A stretch of 64,000 nt of DNA from Erinaceus europaeus (lineage: Eukaryota; Chordata; Mammalia; Eulipotyphla; Erinaceidae): NCBI RefSeq assembly GCF_950295315.1, contig NC_080168.1:63263838-63327837 (forward strand). Direction: 5' to 3'. Under the pieces are notes generated by a model. That model ran no database searches. It was given only the letters and a program-made list of their open reading frames with translations, and was not told the origin of the DNA. A program made the position numbers and the translations under genes. This document shows, one piece after another, positions 23,162 through 33,920 of the stretch (position 1 is the first letter of the stretch; each line of letters opens with the position of its first letter).

Positions 23162-23876
23162 TAGACCCAGCAGTCAGTCACCAGCAGAGCTTATAGGGCT
23201 TGACCTCCCAGGCTCTGCTGCAGAAGGTAGAGGGCGGGGGGAGGCTGTTCTGCAGCTTGAGGGGGGCTCACTCTACCTGGGGAGGCAGCTGAGCATGGAG
23301 GCTGGTCGCAGAGGAAGCCAACTTGCTGCAGGTCCCTCCCGTCTCCTCCAGGAAAGGGGATGGGAGCCTGGGGTGAGTTCAGTGGCCAGGGGTTTGCTGT
23401 CATGTCCATGGGAGGAAGCTTCTCTGAAAGTCCGTGGTGGTGGTGGGTGGTGGGTAGTGGGGATTTGGGAAGCCAGAGCACCTCCACAGGCTGCCAGACC
23501 TCGAAAAGGCTGAAGCCCCTTGGCATCTCTTCCACTCGCTGTCCTCTGTAGAGGACTGGCCAGACACCCTGTTACCTGAGCTCCCTGAGCTGTTCTGGCT
23601 AGTGAGGGGCCAGGAGGGGCCTGAGAGCTCGGGGCTGCATGCAGAAAGGAGTCCCACCAGTGGCAGAAGTAGGAAGGCCCCTTCCCAGGCTGCCTCGGTC
23701 TCTGCAGTGGCCCTGGGTGCCCCAGTTCAGGTCGATGGTGGCCCTCTGCCTTCACAGCAAGGTAGGTTCACCTCAGTGCTGAGTGGAGCAGCATTCTGGC
23801 TTCATGTCTGGGCATTGTTTAATGTGGTGCCAGGGCCTCTCACACACAGTACTACCACCCGGGCCTTTTCTTCTCT
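23162..23876. other. Unique intergenic sequence
   Basis: GC-rich; a plus frame runs through 23602-24207 into the next SINE, showing that it is not a real gene. Confidence 0.5.
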
Positions 23877-24156
23877 GCCTCCAGGCTTATCGCTGGGGCT
23901 CGGTGCTGGCACTACGAATCCACTGCTCCTGGCGGCCATTTTTCCCATTTTATTGGATAAGACAGAGAGAGACACTGAGAGAAGAAGGGGAGAAAGAGAG
24001 GAAGAGAGAATGAGAAGCACCTGCAGACCTGCTTCACCACTTGAGAAGTGTCCCCCCTACAGATGGGGAGCCGAGGGCTCAAACCAGGATCCTTATACAG
24101 GTTCTTGTGCTTCATACTATGTGCACTTGACTGGGTATGCCACTGCCTGGCCCCCT
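23877..24156 (-). mobile_element. SINE-A, complete
   Basis: GCCTCCAGGCTTATCGCTGG tail to GTATGCCACTGCCTGGCCCC head. Confidence 0.88.
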
Positions 24157-24157
24157 C

Positions 24158-24515
24158 AGTGTTTTTCTTTAATCTTTTTATCAGTGTTTTCCAGGATTAT
24201 ACGATAATAGAAGTGTATGATTCTATACCACTCCCACCACCAAAGTTCTGTGTCCCCACCCGCCTCCAGTGGAAACCACCATAGATAGTTCTCCAAGACC
24301 ACAGATCTGGGTTGACATATACACATTTCTTTCCAAGTTCACATGTTTCAGTTCTCTTTACTCCACTTATGAGTGAAATCTTACCTTAGCTGTCCTTCAT
24401 TTCCTTCCTCATGCCACTGAGCATAGTCATTGCCAGTCCCATCCATTTAATCCCAAAGGACACATTATAGTCTTTTTAACTGCTGAGTAATATATGTCCC
24501 ATGACCTTTGTATTT
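24158..24515 (-). mobile_element. LINE-1 3'UTR-like fragment
   Basis: Contains CCACCACCAAAGTTCTGTGT and CTCCACTTATGAGTGAAATC, phrases shared with 1-150, 640-770 and 38340-38760; diverged and non-coding. Confidence 0.5.
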
Positions 24516-24984
24516 ATAAGACTCAAATGCATGACTTTTATTCCATTATTAAGGGCTTTTTAGCCCCCCCTAAGTATACCTCACAGGGTTTTCCTCTTTT
24601 TTTCAGATATCTGAACATTTTAATCAGAAAAATGAAGCCACTCTTTAGGTCAGTGAGAGAGGAGAAAAGTCAGCAGCACATTGGTCTACCATCCATGGCC
24701 CATGCTCCTGACTAAGGTGTGCACTCTGCTGGGTGAACCAGCTCTGGCCCCTCCTTTTATATATATGTTCAAGAGGAGAAAGTGAGGAGGAAGTATGCAG
24801 GCTCTGAAAGTCTTCCAGCAGATTTATCTTTTGAAATTTCATTTATTTATCAGAGAGAGAGAGTGGGAGGAAAGAGAAGAACATGGCTTAGCTCTGCCAT
24901 GTAGGGTGCTGGGAGCCAGCCTGTGGTCTTAGGGCCAGATGAGCATGTGTCATCATTCACCGTTTTTTTCTCTTTTTTTAAATT
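24516..24984. other. AT-rich sequence with SINE remnants
   Basis: 24715-24755 looks like a SINE-A head end. Otherwise nothing recognised. Confidence 0.4.
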
Positions 24985-25172
24985 TTTTAATATTTTTATT
25001 TATTATTGGATAGAGGCAGAGAAATCGAGGAGGAGATAGAGAGAGACAGACACCTGCAGCCCTGCTTCACCACTCATGAAGCTTTCCCCTGCAGGTGGGG
25101 ACCGGGGGCTTAAACCCAGGTCCTTGTGCACTGTAGTGTGTGCGCTTAACCAGGTGCAGCAATGCCTGATCA
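24985..25172 (-). mobile_element. SINE-A, short subtype
   Basis: TATTATTGGATAGAGGCAGA tail, CACCTGCAGCCCTGCTTCAC and a head. Confidence 0.85.
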
Positions 25173-25429
25173 GCCCTGTGTTTTTTCTTTCTCACCTGCT
25201 CGCTCCACCCACCCCTTGGCTTCTCTTGCAAGATCTTCTGTGTCTTGTCACCGACTGTTCTTCCTGTCCACTCTCCATCAGCATCTCAGTAGCCCTTGGC
25301 CTCTCTGCCTCCTGAGTGATGTGCCCTGTGTTTTCAAGGTGTCAGCTGGTGAAGGTGTCAGTTGGTCCCCTCTGTATAGCCGGGACTCTGTGTTCAGCTG
25401 TCTAGCAGGTATTTCCTCCCAGCTGTGAT

Positions 25430-25465
25430 TTCCTTTCTTTCTTTCTTTCTCTTTCTTTCTCTCTT

Positions 25466-25525
<60 letters not shown>

Positions 25526-25747
25526 TGCCTCCAGGGTTATCGCTGGGGCTCAGTGCCTGTACTATGAATCCACTGCTCCTGAAGGCCATCGAGAGGAGGG
25601 GGAGATAGAGAGGGAAAGAGAAAAGAAAGATGGACACCTGCAGACCTGCTTCACTGTTTGTGAAGTGTTCTCCTTGAAGTTGGTGAGCGAGGGCTCAAAC
25701 CCAGATCCTTGCTCTGGTCCTTGTGCTTCATGTATTATGCCACCCCC
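25430..25747 (-). mobile_element. SINE-A with (TTTC)n tail
   Basis: TTTC repeats at 25430-25526 are the expanded A-rich tail on the minus strand; body from GCCTCCAGGGTTATCGCTGG. Confidence 0.88.
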
Positions 25748-25749
25748 AA

Positions 25750-26434
25750 CCACTGTGTTTTATGCAGCCACAACTCAACATGCTCAGCTGCTGCCTCCTC
25801 CCTGCCTGCGCTCCCTGCGGCCCTGTGGGTGGCCCTGTCCCCCACCCCCACTGACTGTCATGAAGGCTAAAGCCCCAAAAGCACTTTTGACCCCCTGTCT
25901 TACACGCCCCTCCCCACACACATTCCACTGAGGGACCAAGTGCCAGGTTCTGCCCAGCTTTCTGACTCCAGCACCACTCTCTACAGCATCATGCCTGTAC
26001 CCCTGCAGCCCCCCCCCCCCCACACACACACACAGGGCAACAAGCACCAGGTCAGTCAGCTACCACTGAAATCAGAGAATCTGTAAGCGTGGAGCTAGAG
26101 GTGGCTACAGGTCACAGCTGGATGGCTGCCAGCTCACTCTCTCTCTCTCTCTCTCTGCCCCACACCTCTGTGTCTTTGAGGTCAAACCCTGCACCCTTCA
26201 CACCAAGCTCAAGGGGGTGGCTGTGCAAACTGTACCCAGAACGCTCACCCTCTTTCTTGATTCCATCCAGGCAGCAGAGTGAATGTGAATGTCGGTCAGG
26301 AAAAGGCCAAGGACAGCCAGCCGGCTGCAGGCCAGGGACGCTCCCTCCCGTGTGTTGGTAGGATTCCTCTCTCAGCCCCGCATGCCCTCCCATCCTGTCA
26401 CAGGGGCAGCATGCCAGCCACCCTGCATGGCTTT
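25750..26434. other. Unique intergenic sequence
   Basis: (CT)n near 26137 and poly-C/CA near 26010; no gene recognised. Confidence 0.5.
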
Positions 26435-26895
26435 AGCGAAGATTCCAGCCATGCTATAAATACACAAGTGACTCTGGGGAGACACTTGCTGGACTTAACA
26501 GCAGTCCTTTTTGAAAGGTGTTATCATTAAACCCTAAGGACAATTTTTAAAGATAGATGGAGAACCATTTTTAATCCCTTGCCCATTTTACAACAGTTGC
26601 GATCACAAGGGTGTCTTGTTCAGGTTGTTCTGAGAAGCAGCCTTTTGCTGTAGTTAAGATAGTCACAGTCACGGCTCTGCGGCCATTTAGAAGACACGTC
26701 CTGTCTGATATCTAAGAGCTCAGTGTAAATCTGAGTGGCAGGTTTTTAAATACACCATGTTATGGGGCTTTGGGCTGAGTTCAGGCCTTTTGTTTTGTTT
26801 TGTTTGGTGGGAGGGAATTCTAAATGTTGATATTTTATAGGCAGCATTCTCCTTTACATTTTTCTTGAGTAAATACATGCCAGGAGTTGTGTATG
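26435..26895. other. AT-rich non-repetitive island
   Basis: Differs from the GC-rich, repeat-laden surroundings: no SINE, no microsatellite and no long ORF. Candidate conserved non-coding element or distal ITPR2 3'UTR. Confidence 0.35.
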
Positions 26896-26954
26896 ATGGT
26901 CAGTTGTGTAGACTGGGCTTGTGCTGAGTGGCACCTCCCCCCCGCCAGTTTATT

Positions 26955-27110
26955 TCAGGCCAGAAGGTAGCTCATCCAGTAGGGCACAGGCCTTACCATG
27001 CTCCCCTGAAGCACCAGGGGGCCCCACTGCAATGGAGTGGTCTTGCTGTCTCTCTCTCCTCTCTCTCTCTAGTAGAATGAGAAAATTGGCCTGAGGAAGG
27101 CCACTGAGCA
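26955..27110 (+). mobile_element. SINE-C
   Basis: AGGTAGCTCATCCAGTAGGG head followed by a CT-rich stretch and AGTAGAATGAGAAAATTGG. Confidence 0.5.
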
Positions 27111-27217
27111 GTGAAGCACTGACTGCGTAAGACTCTGCAGTAGCCTGTTACAAAGCTAATTTATGGTTCCCTCCCTTCCTCCCTTATCCTTCCTTCCATC
27201 CTTCCTTGTTTCCTTCT

Positions 27218-27324
27218 TGCCACAGCCCTGCTCAGCTCTGGTTTATGGTAGTGGTTCAAGGGATCCTTGGAGTCTCAGACATGAGAGCCATCACTGGCAT
27301 AGCCAGTATGCTGTTCTCCTACCC
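27218..27324 (-). mobile_element. SINE-B, degenerate
   Basis: CTGCTCAGCTCTGGTTTATG and CATAGCCAGTATGCTGTTCT. Confidence 0.65.
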
Positions 27325-27437
27325 TGAGTTTATTTCACAGTGATTGAGACAAAGGTGAAGACTCCCATGGCCCAGCACAGGGAAGTCTGTCACTCAGGCC
27401 AACCCAGCCCTGCGCTGGATGGTGTTTTTCTTTTTCT

Positions 27438-27800
27438 TTTTAATATTTATTTATTCCCTTTTGTTGCCCTTGTTGTTTTATTGTTGTAGTTATTGTTGTT
27501 GTTGTTGTTGGATAGAACAGAGAGAAATGGAAAGAGGAGGGAAGATGGGGAGAGAAATATAGACACCTGCAGACCTTCTTCACCGCTTATGAACTGACCT
27601 CCCTGCAGGTGAGGAGCCAGGGACTCGAACTGGGATCCTTTCACCAGCCCTTGCACTTCATGCCACGTGTGCTTAACCTGCTTGCACTACCACCTGACCC
27701 GTGTTTTTCTTATTTGGAAGGGGAGTGGGGGGCCGGGGCTTGAACTCAGGGCCTCATGCTTGCAAAGCACTTCACCACTGAGCTACACCTTACACCAGGT
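27438..27800 (-). mobile_element. SINE-A (long subtype) then SINE-C
   Basis: SINE-A 27438-27700 with TTGTTGCCCTTGTTG; SINE-C 27725-27798 with GGCTTGAACTCAGGGCCTCA and CTGAGCTACACCTTACACC. Confidence 0.75.
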
Positions 27801-28249
27801 GTCCTCAGGAGGTGGTGTGGGCCTCCATGTTGGGTGTGGAGGGAGGGCCTGGCAGTGCTGGGGGCTTTTTGCTGCTCCCCATCACTGGGGGAAGCTGCCA
27901 TGTGCGTCCTGGCTGCAGGGATGCTGGCAGGTGTCTATGTGCCTAAAGCAAGTGGCCTAGAAATGCCCCAACCAGCCCCTTCTGAACATCATGGGCCCAC
28001 TCCCCACCCCTGGGAGAGATCTCTGAGGGCCAGAGGGTGGGCTTCACCCTCTAGCTGGAGAGAAACAGGAGGCAGGGGCCCACAGCCTGCAGCCTCCTGT
28101 CCCACCAGACACTAGGGAGGGTGGCTATGTGCTCAGGCCAGGGTTGCTGCAGGAGGCGTGGGGTGGGTGAGCCCCTGGTGCAGAGACAGTCACCTCCTCA
28201 TTGTCACTGGGGCTCCCCCTTCGGTGTGGGCCGGCTTCTTCAGGTGGAA
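27801..28249. other. Unique intergenic sequence
   Basis: GC-rich; no gene or repeat recognised. Confidence 0.5.
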
Positions 28250-28355
28250 CAAGACAGAGACAGAAGGGGAACAAGGGGAGAGACACCTTTCTCTCCTTTA
28301 TTCCTTCCATTCTTCCTTCTTCTTCTCCTTCTCCTTCTTCTCTCTCCCTCTCTGT

Positions 28356-28391
<36 letters not shown>

Positions 28392-28567
28392 AGAAACAGG
28401 GAAGCAGAGAGAGTGAAAGAGACCACAGCACTGTCGGTGTTTCTCTCCCTCCACTCCCTCCCCCTCTCAATTTCTCTGTTCTGTCAAGTGAAAAAAGGGG
28501 AAAATGGCTATTGGGAGCAGTAGATTTGTTGTGCAGTCACCAAGCCCCAGCAGTAACCCTGTAAGTA
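28250..28567 (+). mobile_element. SINE-A tail region with (TCTC)n
   Basis: Pyrimidine tracts at 28290-28390, then CAATTTCTCTGTTCTGTCAA and the GGCTATTGGGAGCAG to GCAGTAACCCTG tail. Confidence 0.65.
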
Positions 28568-29194
28568 AGTAAGACAGCCAACGGAAAAAAAAAAAAAAAA
28601 AGCCCATCAGAAAGGAACAGGTGAACCCAGGGGGAGACTCACACCAAAGGCGTGAGAACCAGAGCTTTCTGTGCACTGGGGCACCCCTCTCTGCTGTTGC
28701 TCTCCCCTTCCTGCCCAAGTGTGGGTACAGGGTGTCTCTTCTCCCAGGCCACACATAGCTGGCAGCCAGGACTGAGCAGGGCCTCGAGGTTCACTCCCAG
28801 CTCTGCCCTTTGTGCCAGTGGCTCTCAGGGGAAGGGAAACTTGCTGTGCAGCACACCCTCACCTTCCTCCCACTCCAAACCAGCCCCTCTTACCACAGCA
28901 CCCCGGGACCTCTGGCCCAGAGGACTCCACCCTTTTCACGGGCTGCCACCTGCCGCCAATGCCCCAGGGTGTGGCTGATCAGGAAGGACAGGCAGTCACG
29001 GGAAGAACCTGGCCAGGATTGGACACGGGACGCATGGTGGCAGCAGCCCCGGAGGGTGAGCTCCTCAGTGTGGCTCCTGCTGTGGGCCCTCAGGTCCCAA
29101 CATGTCAGACAACCACAGGATCGCCTCCCGAGTGAAGGAGAGAAACTGAACCGTGCCAAAGGGGTGGGTGAGCAGAGCGGTTAACACACACCAC
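28568..29194. other. Unique intergenic sequence
   Basis: Just beyond the presumed ITPR2 poly(A) site; a poly-A run at 28586-28602, no gene recognised. Confidence 0.45.
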
Positions 29195-29218
29195 ATGTTT
29201 GGCTTCAGCAAATCCAAT

Positions 29219-29224
29219 TTTATT
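29219..29224 (-). terminator. Poly(A) signal AATAAA, preferred
   Basis: Canonical hexamer on the minus strand with a GU-rich downstream element at about 29182-29200; the strongest candidate for the end of the ITPR2 transcript in this window. Confidence 0.5.
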
Positions 29225-29289
29225 AGCAGTGACATAGACACTGTCCTCGTCTGGGCTTGCCATGCTGTTAGAATTATGCTTTTAGTTTT

Positions 29290-29500
29290 AGTCGCCAGGT
29301 TATCGCCAGGGTTCTGAGCCTGCATGATTCCACTCCTTTTGGCAGGCTCTTTACTTTTTGCAAGATAGAGACCCCACTCCACCACTCATGAAGCTTTCCC
29401 TTTGCGTGGTACTCCCTTGTGGCAGCCTGGGGCTTGAACCCAGGTCCTTAAGGATGGTCAAATGTGTGCTCTACCAAGTGAGAGCCATCTCCCAGCTCCT
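29290..29500 (-). mobile_element. Degenerate SINE-A
   Basis: CACCACTCATGAAGCTTTCC and GGGGCTTGAACCCAGGTCCT; lies inside the presumed ITPR2 3'UTR. Confidence 0.65.
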
Positions 29501-29504
29501 CCCA

Positions 29505-29605
29505 AATACTTTACTGTTGTGAGAGAGGGAGCCCACAGCACTGCTCAGCACCAGCGTAAGGGGATGCAGGGACTGAACCTGGGGCCTCAAGTGTGCAGGG
29601 CTGGC
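29505..29605 (-). mobile_element. Degenerate SINE-B/C remnant
   Basis: CACTGCTCAGCACCAGCGTA, then GACTGAACCTGGGGCCTCAA. Confidence 0.45.
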
Positions 29606-30759
29606 GCACTGCAGCCATGCTGGCTCCTGCACAGACCATACAACTGTGCTGTTGCCGGCAGGGAATCTCAGGGAGCTGCCGTGACCCTTCCCACATGAAC
29701 CCCCCAAACACACGGATCGCACGCGCCTGCCACTCACTGACTGCTGGCACAGGCTTACAACAGCGAGTCTCTCGCTCAGGAAGCCTGCCTGCGTCTCAGG
29801 CTTGGGTCCCAGGCTGCACTGGGGAAGAAGAGGAAGCCAGCAGAGACAGACCTTTAAACCAGTGTGGATGCGAATCACTAAATAACAAACCAAAGATGAC
29901 TGTCCTCAGTGCAGGGGCACCTTGTAAGTATGAGGCTGAGGCTGCTCGCAGAGAGCCCCTCTGGGATGAGGACCCCAGCGCATGGACAGGCTGACAAACA
30001 GATGTGAGGTGTGGTCGAGCACACCAGAGGCTAAGTTCCTGCTTTCCTTTATCTTCTCCCTTGGGAACACCTGGGGAGTGGCCTGGCACATGTGAGAATG
30101 TGAGACAAGGCTTGTCTTTATTCTGTGTGAGAGTCCTGCGTCTTCAGGCAGGGAAGAAAGAAACACAACTGGGCAGGATTCTGACTGCAGTCAGATGAGG
30201 GTCTTGTGAGTGGCCATGTCTTGGGTACTTTCCAACGAAGGGAGGGAGGATGCTGGAGGATGAAATGGCAGCTCCCCTCCACAGCAGGCCGGAGTGGGTG
30301 TGTCAGGATGAGAGAGGACCCTCAGGAGTCTGAGCTGCCGGCATGCCCATCCCCCACAAAGCCTTCAGGAGCCGCTGGTTTTAACACACCTTATGGCCCT
30401 GAGCGCCGTGGATCTAAATATCTGCCTTGGCTCACCCTGATCTACACAAAAGCACTTGACAAACTGAGAGGGGAGACCTGGGGGGAGGGTCCTGTCCCTG
30501 GGCTGGGGGTGACCTCAAGACCATCTCTATGGGGCCTGGTGTCTTGCCTGGCTTCCCAGCACCCTGTCATCACAGGTGGGCCGCAACACCTTCAGAAGCA
30601 GGGAGCCAGCCTACCTCTCTTCCCACCCTCCCTCCTTTCCACCTTCCCAAGTTCCAGCTGTGTCCTTTGCCCCAGAGCCACCTGGGAAGAAGCCGGTTCT
30701 GTCTGGCGTCTGCAAGGCCTTCCTGGTGCCGTGTAAAGCAGACCCTGGGAGTGCCACCC

Positions 30760-30765
30760 TTTATT
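30760..30765 (-). terminator. Alternative proximal poly(A) signal AATAAA
   Basis: Canonical hexamer about 720 bases after the ITPR2 stop codon. No clear GU-rich element follows, so it is weaker than the site at 29219. A third AATAAA lies at 30117-30122. Confidence 0.3.
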
Positions 30766-31045
30766 CATTCCTCACCCCCCCCCCCCCCCGAGGATTAGCA
30801 CAGAGACAGGGCCCATGGCTTCTCCAGCCCCACCACCCCAATCGCCTCCAGGCTGCCCACCTCACGCCTGTTCCTGGAATGTTGCCACATATGTTAGCAG
30901 TGTCCCACAACAAGAAAGCTCCTCCCCAAAGCCTTCATAACCGAACTATCCCTGATGTCCAGCCTGTTTGTCCCGAGGCATCTGGAAGACTATGGAGCTC
31001 CCCACACGGGAAGAAAAGGGTGACATTCCCTGGCCCGGTCAGACA

Positions 31046-31095
31046 GAGGGAGGGAGGGAGGGAGGGAGGGAGGGAGGGAGGGAGGGAGGGAGGGA
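31046..31095. repeat. (GGGA)n microsatellite
   Basis: About 12 GGGA units in the ITPR2 3'UTR. Confidence 0.95.
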
Positions 31096-31483
31096 AGCCA
31101 CCCACTGCAGCAGCCAGGGCCAGCTATGTCACATGGGGGACAAGCGGCCACAGCCCGTGGGAAGCAGGGCCGACTCTGGGTCCTCATCATTTCTTGGCTT
31201 GTTCTCTGTGGCCCTGAGCCACTGTCTGTGATTCCAGAACCCCTGAGCCCTGGGCCTCTGGAGATAGAAGTCAGGTCACCGCCCTAAGCAGAGCTGGCTC
31301 CTGGGTGTGGCGCGAGTGGGCCCCTTACCCCTAGAGGGGACGCGGGCTGTGCGGTCCCTATCTCCCCTGAGGGAGACACAGTGGCAATTGTCCTCGTGTC
31401 CTGGCACCAGGCTGGTGTGAGTCTGCAACAACAGCCGCCCTCCTGCCCCATCCTGCCCAGGGTGGCCCTAGCAGGCAGGGCCC

Positions 31484-31576
31484 TCAGTGGGGCGGTGGGG
31501 GCATGTGATGGTTCACGTGGGGCGTGCTCGAGCCCAGGAAGCCCAGCCGCTGCTTGTTCTTCCTTTGTTCTGTCAT
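31484..31576 (-). CDS. ITPR2: ITPR2 terminal exon, C-terminal tail and stop
   Basis: Last coding exon: acceptor cctccccag|ATG, 30 codons and TGA at 31484-31486. It reads MTEQRKNKQRLGFLG then SSTPHVNHHMPPPPH. The NTPHVNHHMPPH-type tail is what separates type 2 from type 1 (tail ending NVNPQQPA) and type 3 (ending VDVQNC-SR), all from memory. The protein here ends with four prolines before the final His, two more than I recall for human, consistent with a 6-bp in-frame gain. The tail forms the distal end of the C-terminal coiled coil that contacts the IP3-binding core in the tetramer. Confidence 0.93.
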   Translation of the reverse strand: MTEQRKNKQRLGFLGSSTPHVNHHMPPPPH

Positions 31577-31737
31577 CTGGGGAGGAAGGGACAGGGGTGA
31601 GCTGATTCCTGGATTGTGGCCCAGGGCTGGGGGCTGAACACACACTGGGTGCGGTGGTGGGGGGGGGGTTGATTCCCCAGCACCTCCAGTCTATCTGGCT
31701 TCTCTTAAGTTATGTTTGTCAGAAAAGGGAGAACGTC

Positions 31738-31890
31738 CTTTTAATTTACCGGATACAGACAGAGATTGGGAGGGGGAGATAGAGAAGGAGATCTGCAGAC
31801 CTGCTTCATCGGCCCCAAAGGGATCAGGGCTTGAACACAGGTCCTTGCATATGATAACATGTGCACTTAAGGGGGTGCACCAGCCCCCAA
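31738..31890 (-). mobile_element. SINE-A fragment
   Basis: GAGATCTGCAGACCTGCTTC and GCTTGAACACAGGTCCTTGC. Confidence 0.75.
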
Positions 31891-31964
31891 GAGAGAAGTT
31901 TTTCCCAGAAAATTTCCATCAACAGAGGGGCCAGGGCCTCTTTAAGGTTAAGAAGCAGGAGCAT

Positions 31965-32137
31965 GTAGGCTAGAAAGATAGTTCAGCTGGACAGTGCGCT
32001 GCTTTGCCATGTGCGAGACTCAGGTTCGAGCCTGACACCTACCATGTTGGAAGAAGCTTCAGTGCTATGTCTCTTTGATTTTCTCTCTATCTCTCTCTCT
32101 GGCAGGAAAGCTCCCAATGACCAAGATAAATAAATAA
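31965..32137 (+). mobile_element. SINE-C
   Basis: AAAGATAGTTCAGCTGGACA head, ACTCAGGTTCGAGCC B box, CT-rich block and ATAAATAAATAAA tail. Confidence 0.6.
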
Positions 32138-32139
32138 AC

Positions 32140-32225
32140 TGGGCAGGGAGACAACATAAAAGACTCTCCTGCCTGTGGCTCTGAGGCCCCTTGCATACTG
32201 TCAGCCAGAGCTGAGCAGGACTCTG

Positions 32226-32271
<46 letters not shown>

Positions 32272-32275
32272 AGTA
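32140..32275 (+). mobile_element. SINE-B with (CT)n
   Basis: GGGAGACAACATAAAAGACTC, CAGCCAGAGCTGAGCAGGAC, then a CT run at 32230-32268. Confidence 0.65.
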
Positions 32276-32541
32276 AATAAAATACTCATGAACAAGTAAT
32301 AATAGCAGGTACCAGGGTGGTCCCCAGCCATCCCACTGCGGCAGCCGTGGCATGAAGGGCTCTTGGTGGTGTTTGCTCAGGAGGCGGCTGGGCAGGTGGT
32401 CGGGAGGGACCCCAACAGTGGCTCCTGACCTGGGACCCCCACCCCAGTTGGAGGATGCGCTGCCCACCAGGCCTCCTGAGCCTCCCCGCTGTTTTCCTCA
32501 CGGCCTGACCCCCACCATCCTGGGTCCCGCAGGGCACTGAC

Positions 32542-32703
32542 CTGCTCCTTCAGCTCGGCCAGCTGTCCTGAGAGCTGCCTGACCAGGCCCATGGTGGCCT
32601 CCAGCTTCTCCTGCAGGCTCCGCACCTCGTTCTGCTCACTGTCCCCTTCGCTGCTGACCAGGGACATGGCCCGCATCCGGGGGAACCAGTCCAGATTCTT
32701 CTC
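32542..32703 (-). CDS. ITPR2: ITPR2 exon: C-terminal coiled coil
   Basis: 162-bp exon, exactly 54 codons in phase 0 at both ends (acceptor ctcctgcag|GAG, donor GAGCAG|gtcagt). It encodes [17 protein letters not shown], invariant in the family as I know it, then a charged heptad stretch ([32 protein letters not shown]) forming the start of the central four-helix coiled coil of the tetramer's C-terminal domain. SLQEKL and [11 protein letters not shown] fit type 2; type 3 is recalled as ILQDKLNSTMKLV and LTAQLNELKEQ. A few substitutions against remembered human type 2 (E-to-A, K-to-R, S-to-G) are ordinary divergence. Confidence 0.95.
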
Positions 32704-32807
32704 CTGCAGGAGAGGGGGCGTCTCAGGCTGAGCTTGGGATTCCCACCCCTGCCAAGCCCAGGGCACCATGGATAGTGGAGTGGCCGTGCTCGCTCTCCTT
32801 GCCTGAG

Positions 32808-32945
32808 GGGGGTGGGAGTGGGGGTGGGGGTGCACCCGGTTGAGCGTACACATCACCGCGAGCGAGGACCTGGGTTCGAGCCCTCGCTCCCCACCTGCAA
32901 CAGGGAGGTTTCACGAGTGATGAAGCATTTCTGCAGCTGCTCAGG
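32808..32945 (+). mobile_element. SINE-A fragment
   Basis: GGGGTGCACCCGGTTGAGCG head with B box GGTTCGAGCCC, ends after GTGATGAAGCATTTCTGCAG. It lies about 100 bases upstream of the coiled-coil exon. Confidence 0.8.
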
Positions 32946-33049
32946 AGAATCCAGGGAGAGACTGGCCCCGGGTACGAGAGGAAAGGGTGAGCAGGGAAAT
33001 GCTGTATGGGAACGAGTAGGGCCCATACTTATGTGGCACCTCATAGCCC

Positions 33050-33567
33050 ATTTATTTTTATTTATTTACTTTTATTGCCGCCACTCTCAGCAGCCATCCC
33101 CCCCCTTTTATTTTATTTGAAAGAGGAGCTAAGGAGGGGAGGAGATGCAGAGATTCCTGCAGCCCTGCTTCACTGTTCATGAAACTCTCCCCCGGCAGGT
33201 GGGGACTGGGGTCTTGAACCTGGGTCCCTGAGCACTGTAAGATTTGCTCTCAGCCAGGTGTGCCGCCGCCTGGCTCCCTTAGGTGGTATTTTTTAAAGAA
33301 TTCTGGGGGACTGGGTGGTGATGCACCAATATGAGCACACATATCACCATACCCAGGGGCCAGGGTTCCAGACCTCAGTCCCAACCTTTATGAGGGGAGA
33401 AGCAGGTCTGCAGGTGTCTCCGTCACTCTCCCTATCTTCCCTTCTCTCAATTTCTCTCTGTCTCTATCTAATGAAATAGAAGAAAGGGAAAAAATGGCAG
33501 CCAGGAGCTGTGGTCCTAGGGTGGGCACCGAGCCCCAGTGATAACCCTAGTGGCAGGAAAAACTAAA
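33050..33567. mobile_element. Inverted pair of SINE-A copies
   Basis: Minus copy 33050-33278 and plus copy 33304-33567, head to head. Confidence 0.8.
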
Positions 33568-33920
33568 AACACAGCGAAGCAGTCCTGGAGTGAACATAGG
33601 GACAAGCTTGGTGAGTCCTTCTGGGGGAAGGAGGCGGGAGGTCATTTGGCTGCAGTTGAGTCACAGGGTTCCACTGGACGCTGTCCCTGCCAGCCTCCTG
33701 GGATCAGCCATCTTGCCTCTCCTGGTGTAGACAGGGGCCAGAGCAAGGGTCACCCAGCACCAGTCCACCCTGGGCGCTTCTGGAGGCCTGGCCCCCCGGA
33801 GTTCTGTGGCCTGCAAAGGGGTGACCGCCATAGAGTCCCTCTTCCCCCATGGTGTGCTGGGGGGTTGAGAGGGGTGCTGCCCCCTGCCTGGCCCTGCTGG
33901 GGTGTCCTCCAGAGTGCAGC

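Larger units (their letters stand above)
29195..31483 (-). other. ITPR2: Probable ITPR2 3' untranslated region
   Basis: About 2.3 kb between the stop codon and the best poly(A) site. The end is inferred: AATAAA on the minus strand at 29219-29224 is followed 20-35 bases later by a GU-rich stretch (TGTGGTGTGTGTT), the usual arrangement of signal and downstream element. Contents are mostly non-repetitive, with a (GGGA)n tract, a C15 run and two degenerate SINEs near the distal end. Earlier AATAAA signals could give shorter messages. Human ITPR2 has a long 3'UTR as I recall, so extension further left is possible. Confidence 0.5.
31577..32541 (-). other. ITPR2: ITPR2 last intron
   Basis: 965-bp intron from gtcagt to cctccccag. 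It holds a SINE-A fragment (31738-31890), a SINE-C (31965-32137) and a SINE-B with (CT)n tail (32140-32275); the rest is unremarkable. No alternative exon is evident. Confidence 0.85.

Noticed and set aside
23602..24207. Plus-strand ORF of about 200 codons
   Set aside because: Its second half is a minus-oriented SINE-A read backwards.
1..29194. Exons of a convergent neighbour gene (UQCC2, IP6K3 or SSPN)
   Set aside because: Searched by eye for remembered protein segments on both strands; none found. With the ITPR2 assignment, a long gene-free interval is expected on this side.
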